From positions 114,492 through 178,491 of the forward strand of contig NZ_JADEWY010000001.1 of assembly GCF_015207375.1 (NCBI RefSeq): DNA of 64,000 nucleotides. The letters are read 5' to 3'. The position numbers were made by a program, and so were the translations under genes. Each line of letters starts with the position of its first letter. The first letter of the stretch is position 1. This document shows, in pieces, positions 63,140 to 64,000 of this stretch. The stretch comes from Coleofasciculus sp. LEGE 07092 (GTDB lineage Bacteria > Cyanobacteriota > Cyanobacteriia > Cyanobacteriales > Coleofasciculaceae). Below the pieces are notes generated by a model. It was not told the DNA's origin. It saw nothing but the letters and a program-made list of their open reading frames with translations, and made no database searches.

Positions 63140-63658
63140 ATGACTCAAGAACTAATCGACCTAAGAACTAGCATTGTAGAAGGACGCTATGCAGATGCTT
63201 TGGCGATTGTAGATGAGCTAGAGGGGATGAGTAAACAAGCAATCCTCCGTAATATCGAATCGTTTCTAGTCAGAATGCTGGTTCACTTGATTAAAAACCA
63301 AATTGAGCAGCGTTTAACTAATTCTTGGGTAGCTTCAATTTCAGATTCTCTTAGGCAAATTCAAAAATTAAATCTCAAAGAGAATAAAACGTCTTACTAC
63401 ATCAAACAAGATGAATGGGAGCCTTTTTTAGAAGAGGCTATTGAGGCGGCAATTCGTCCGGCAAGTGTGGAAGTTATGGATGGTGCCTATAATTCATTTC
63501 AACTCTCAGAATTGGTGGATAGAACAGAGATAATGATGACAGCTCAGAGATTGCTCGATTTAACGTATGAACATTCGGCAAAGACGTTACCAGCAATTAT
63601 TGATGAGAATTTAGTTCAGCTACCAGGAGGGGAAGAGTGGAAAGAGGGTAGGCGATAA
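63140..63658 (+). CDS. DUF29-like protein
   Basis: 172 residues from ATG 63140 (MTQELIDLRTSIVEGRYAD), preceded by gaaggtggc as ribosome site. The sequence is helical, with ESFLVRMLVHLIKNQIEQRLT (in part), WVASISDSLRQIQKLNL and LDLTYEHSAKTLP. DUF29 is abundant in cyanobacteria and has no established function. A frame to 63074 would add 22 residues without conserved character. It probably ends the plus-strand cluster together with the small protein below. Confidence 0.7.
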   Translation: MTQELIDLRTSIVEGRYADALAIVDELEGMSKQAILRNIESFLVRMLVHLIKNQIEQRLTNSWVASISDSLRQIQKLNLKENKTSYYIKQDEWEPFLEEAIEAAIRPASVEVMDGAYNSFQLSELVDRTEIMMTAQRLLDLTYEHSAKTLPAIIDENLVQLPGGEEWKEGRR

Positions 63659-63732
63659 CAGTGGCTCTCGTGCTGCTTTGTTCGGCAAAACCACCCAGTC
63701 ACCAACCACCAGTTCCCAGCCACGTCAATTCT

Positions 63733-63924
63733 ATGAATGATAATAACGATCAAGATGATTTAAAACAACTGAGAGACTTGTTATTTACTTTTGGAATTCT
63801 ATTTATTTTTGTCTTCCTTGTAGTATGGATTTTGCTTTGGGCAATTAATGTCGTACCCATTCGGGATAGTTTTAGAGTATTCCAAGAAAAAGATGATCCA
63901 AAACCAGGGATACTGAGAGAGTAA
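63733..63924 (+). CDS. Small single-span membrane protein
   Basis: 63 residues from ATG 63733 (MNDNNDQDDLKQLRDL). One hydrophobic helix (LLFTFGILFIFVFLVVWILLWAI) is followed by NVVPIRDSFRVFQEKDDPKP. No domain known. The upstream longer frame (to 63661) is Pro/Ser-rich and unlikely to be translated. The 74-bp gap from the DUF29-like gene is compatible with one transcript. Confidence 0.55.
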   Translation: MNDNNDQDDLKQLRDLLFTFGILFIFVFLVVWILLWAINVVPIRDSFRVFQEKDDPKPGILRE

Positions 63925-64000
63925 TTAGTGTGCAATCTGCTGTATGTCTTCAGAATCGTTAATCAAACTAAGTGATAGTCTTCGGTCGTTGTACATCAAG
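63925..64000 (-). CDS. Possible C-terminal end of a minus-strand gene running off the window
   Basis: The minus-strand frame reads LMYNDRRLSLSLINDSED then IQQIAH and a TAA at 63925-63927, with no internal stop up to 64000. The composition is protein-like, but only 25 codons are visible, so this may be chance. It is convergent with the small membrane protein. Confidence 0.3.
   Translation of the reverse strand, partial: LMYNDRRLSLSLINDSEDIQQIAH

Overview
The window is chromosomal DNA from a cyanobacterium, most likely a filamentous or otherwise large-genome species. Supporting evidence is chlorophyll synthase (chlG), a fused thioredoxin reductase-thioredoxin (NTRC), a SelD fused to an NADH-dehydrogenase-like domain, a probable carboxysome chaperone (CcmS), many GCGATCGC (HIP1-like) octamers, and heptameric and palindromic intergenic repeats of the kind seen in such genomes. 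I see no rRNA, tRNA or CRISPR array.

Region 1 (1-10.2 kb, all on the minus strand) is a surface-polysaccharide island. In transcription order it holds an ABC-2 permease (Wzm-like), its ATPase with a carbohydrate-binding C-terminus (Wzt-like), a 1104-residue sulfotransferase/coiled-coil/double GT2 protein whose coil is encoded by nine 42-bp repeats, three methyltransferases and a membrane GT2. IS remnants lie between them. Region 2 (10.6-19.9 kb) holds DUF2862, an ArsA/Get3-like ATPase with an Hsp20-like tail, a polysaccharide deacetylase, chlG, a large glycoside-hydrolase-like protein with a recently duplicated C-terminal module, a PhyH-type dioxygenase, a SemiSWEET and an inositol-monophosphatase family enzyme.

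Region 3 (20-32 kb) is metabolic. It has an orphan phosphorothioation-associated protein, two GSTs, an MBL-fold protein, a biuret-hydrolase/allophanate-hydrolase-C-domain pair, a HAD phosphatase, an MlaE permease, selD, ribD and lysS with a KTSC tail. Region 4 (33-46.8 kb) has secA, a chromosomal rolling-circle-type Rep gene, and a compact minus-strand operon urc1-urc4-upp-(ureidoglycolate lyase-like) that looks like the URC route of uracil catabolism. A PD-(D/E)XK-like protein, TldD and a bacterial NLR-like NACHT ATPase follow.

Region 5 (46.9-64 kb) holds a PP2C phosphatase with a degenerate kinase-like N-terminus, an NfeD-paraslipin operon, a divergent small-protein/XRE pair, an ABC exporter, a Uma2 protein, CcmS-like protein, a peptide-type ABC permease, NTRC, an AAA ATPase with an altered P-loop, a DUF29 protein and a small membrane protein. 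The strongest system-level candidates are the URC operon with its lyase-like fourth gene, possibly linked to the biuret/allophanate pair 15 kb away, and the lone NACHT protein as a possible defence gene.
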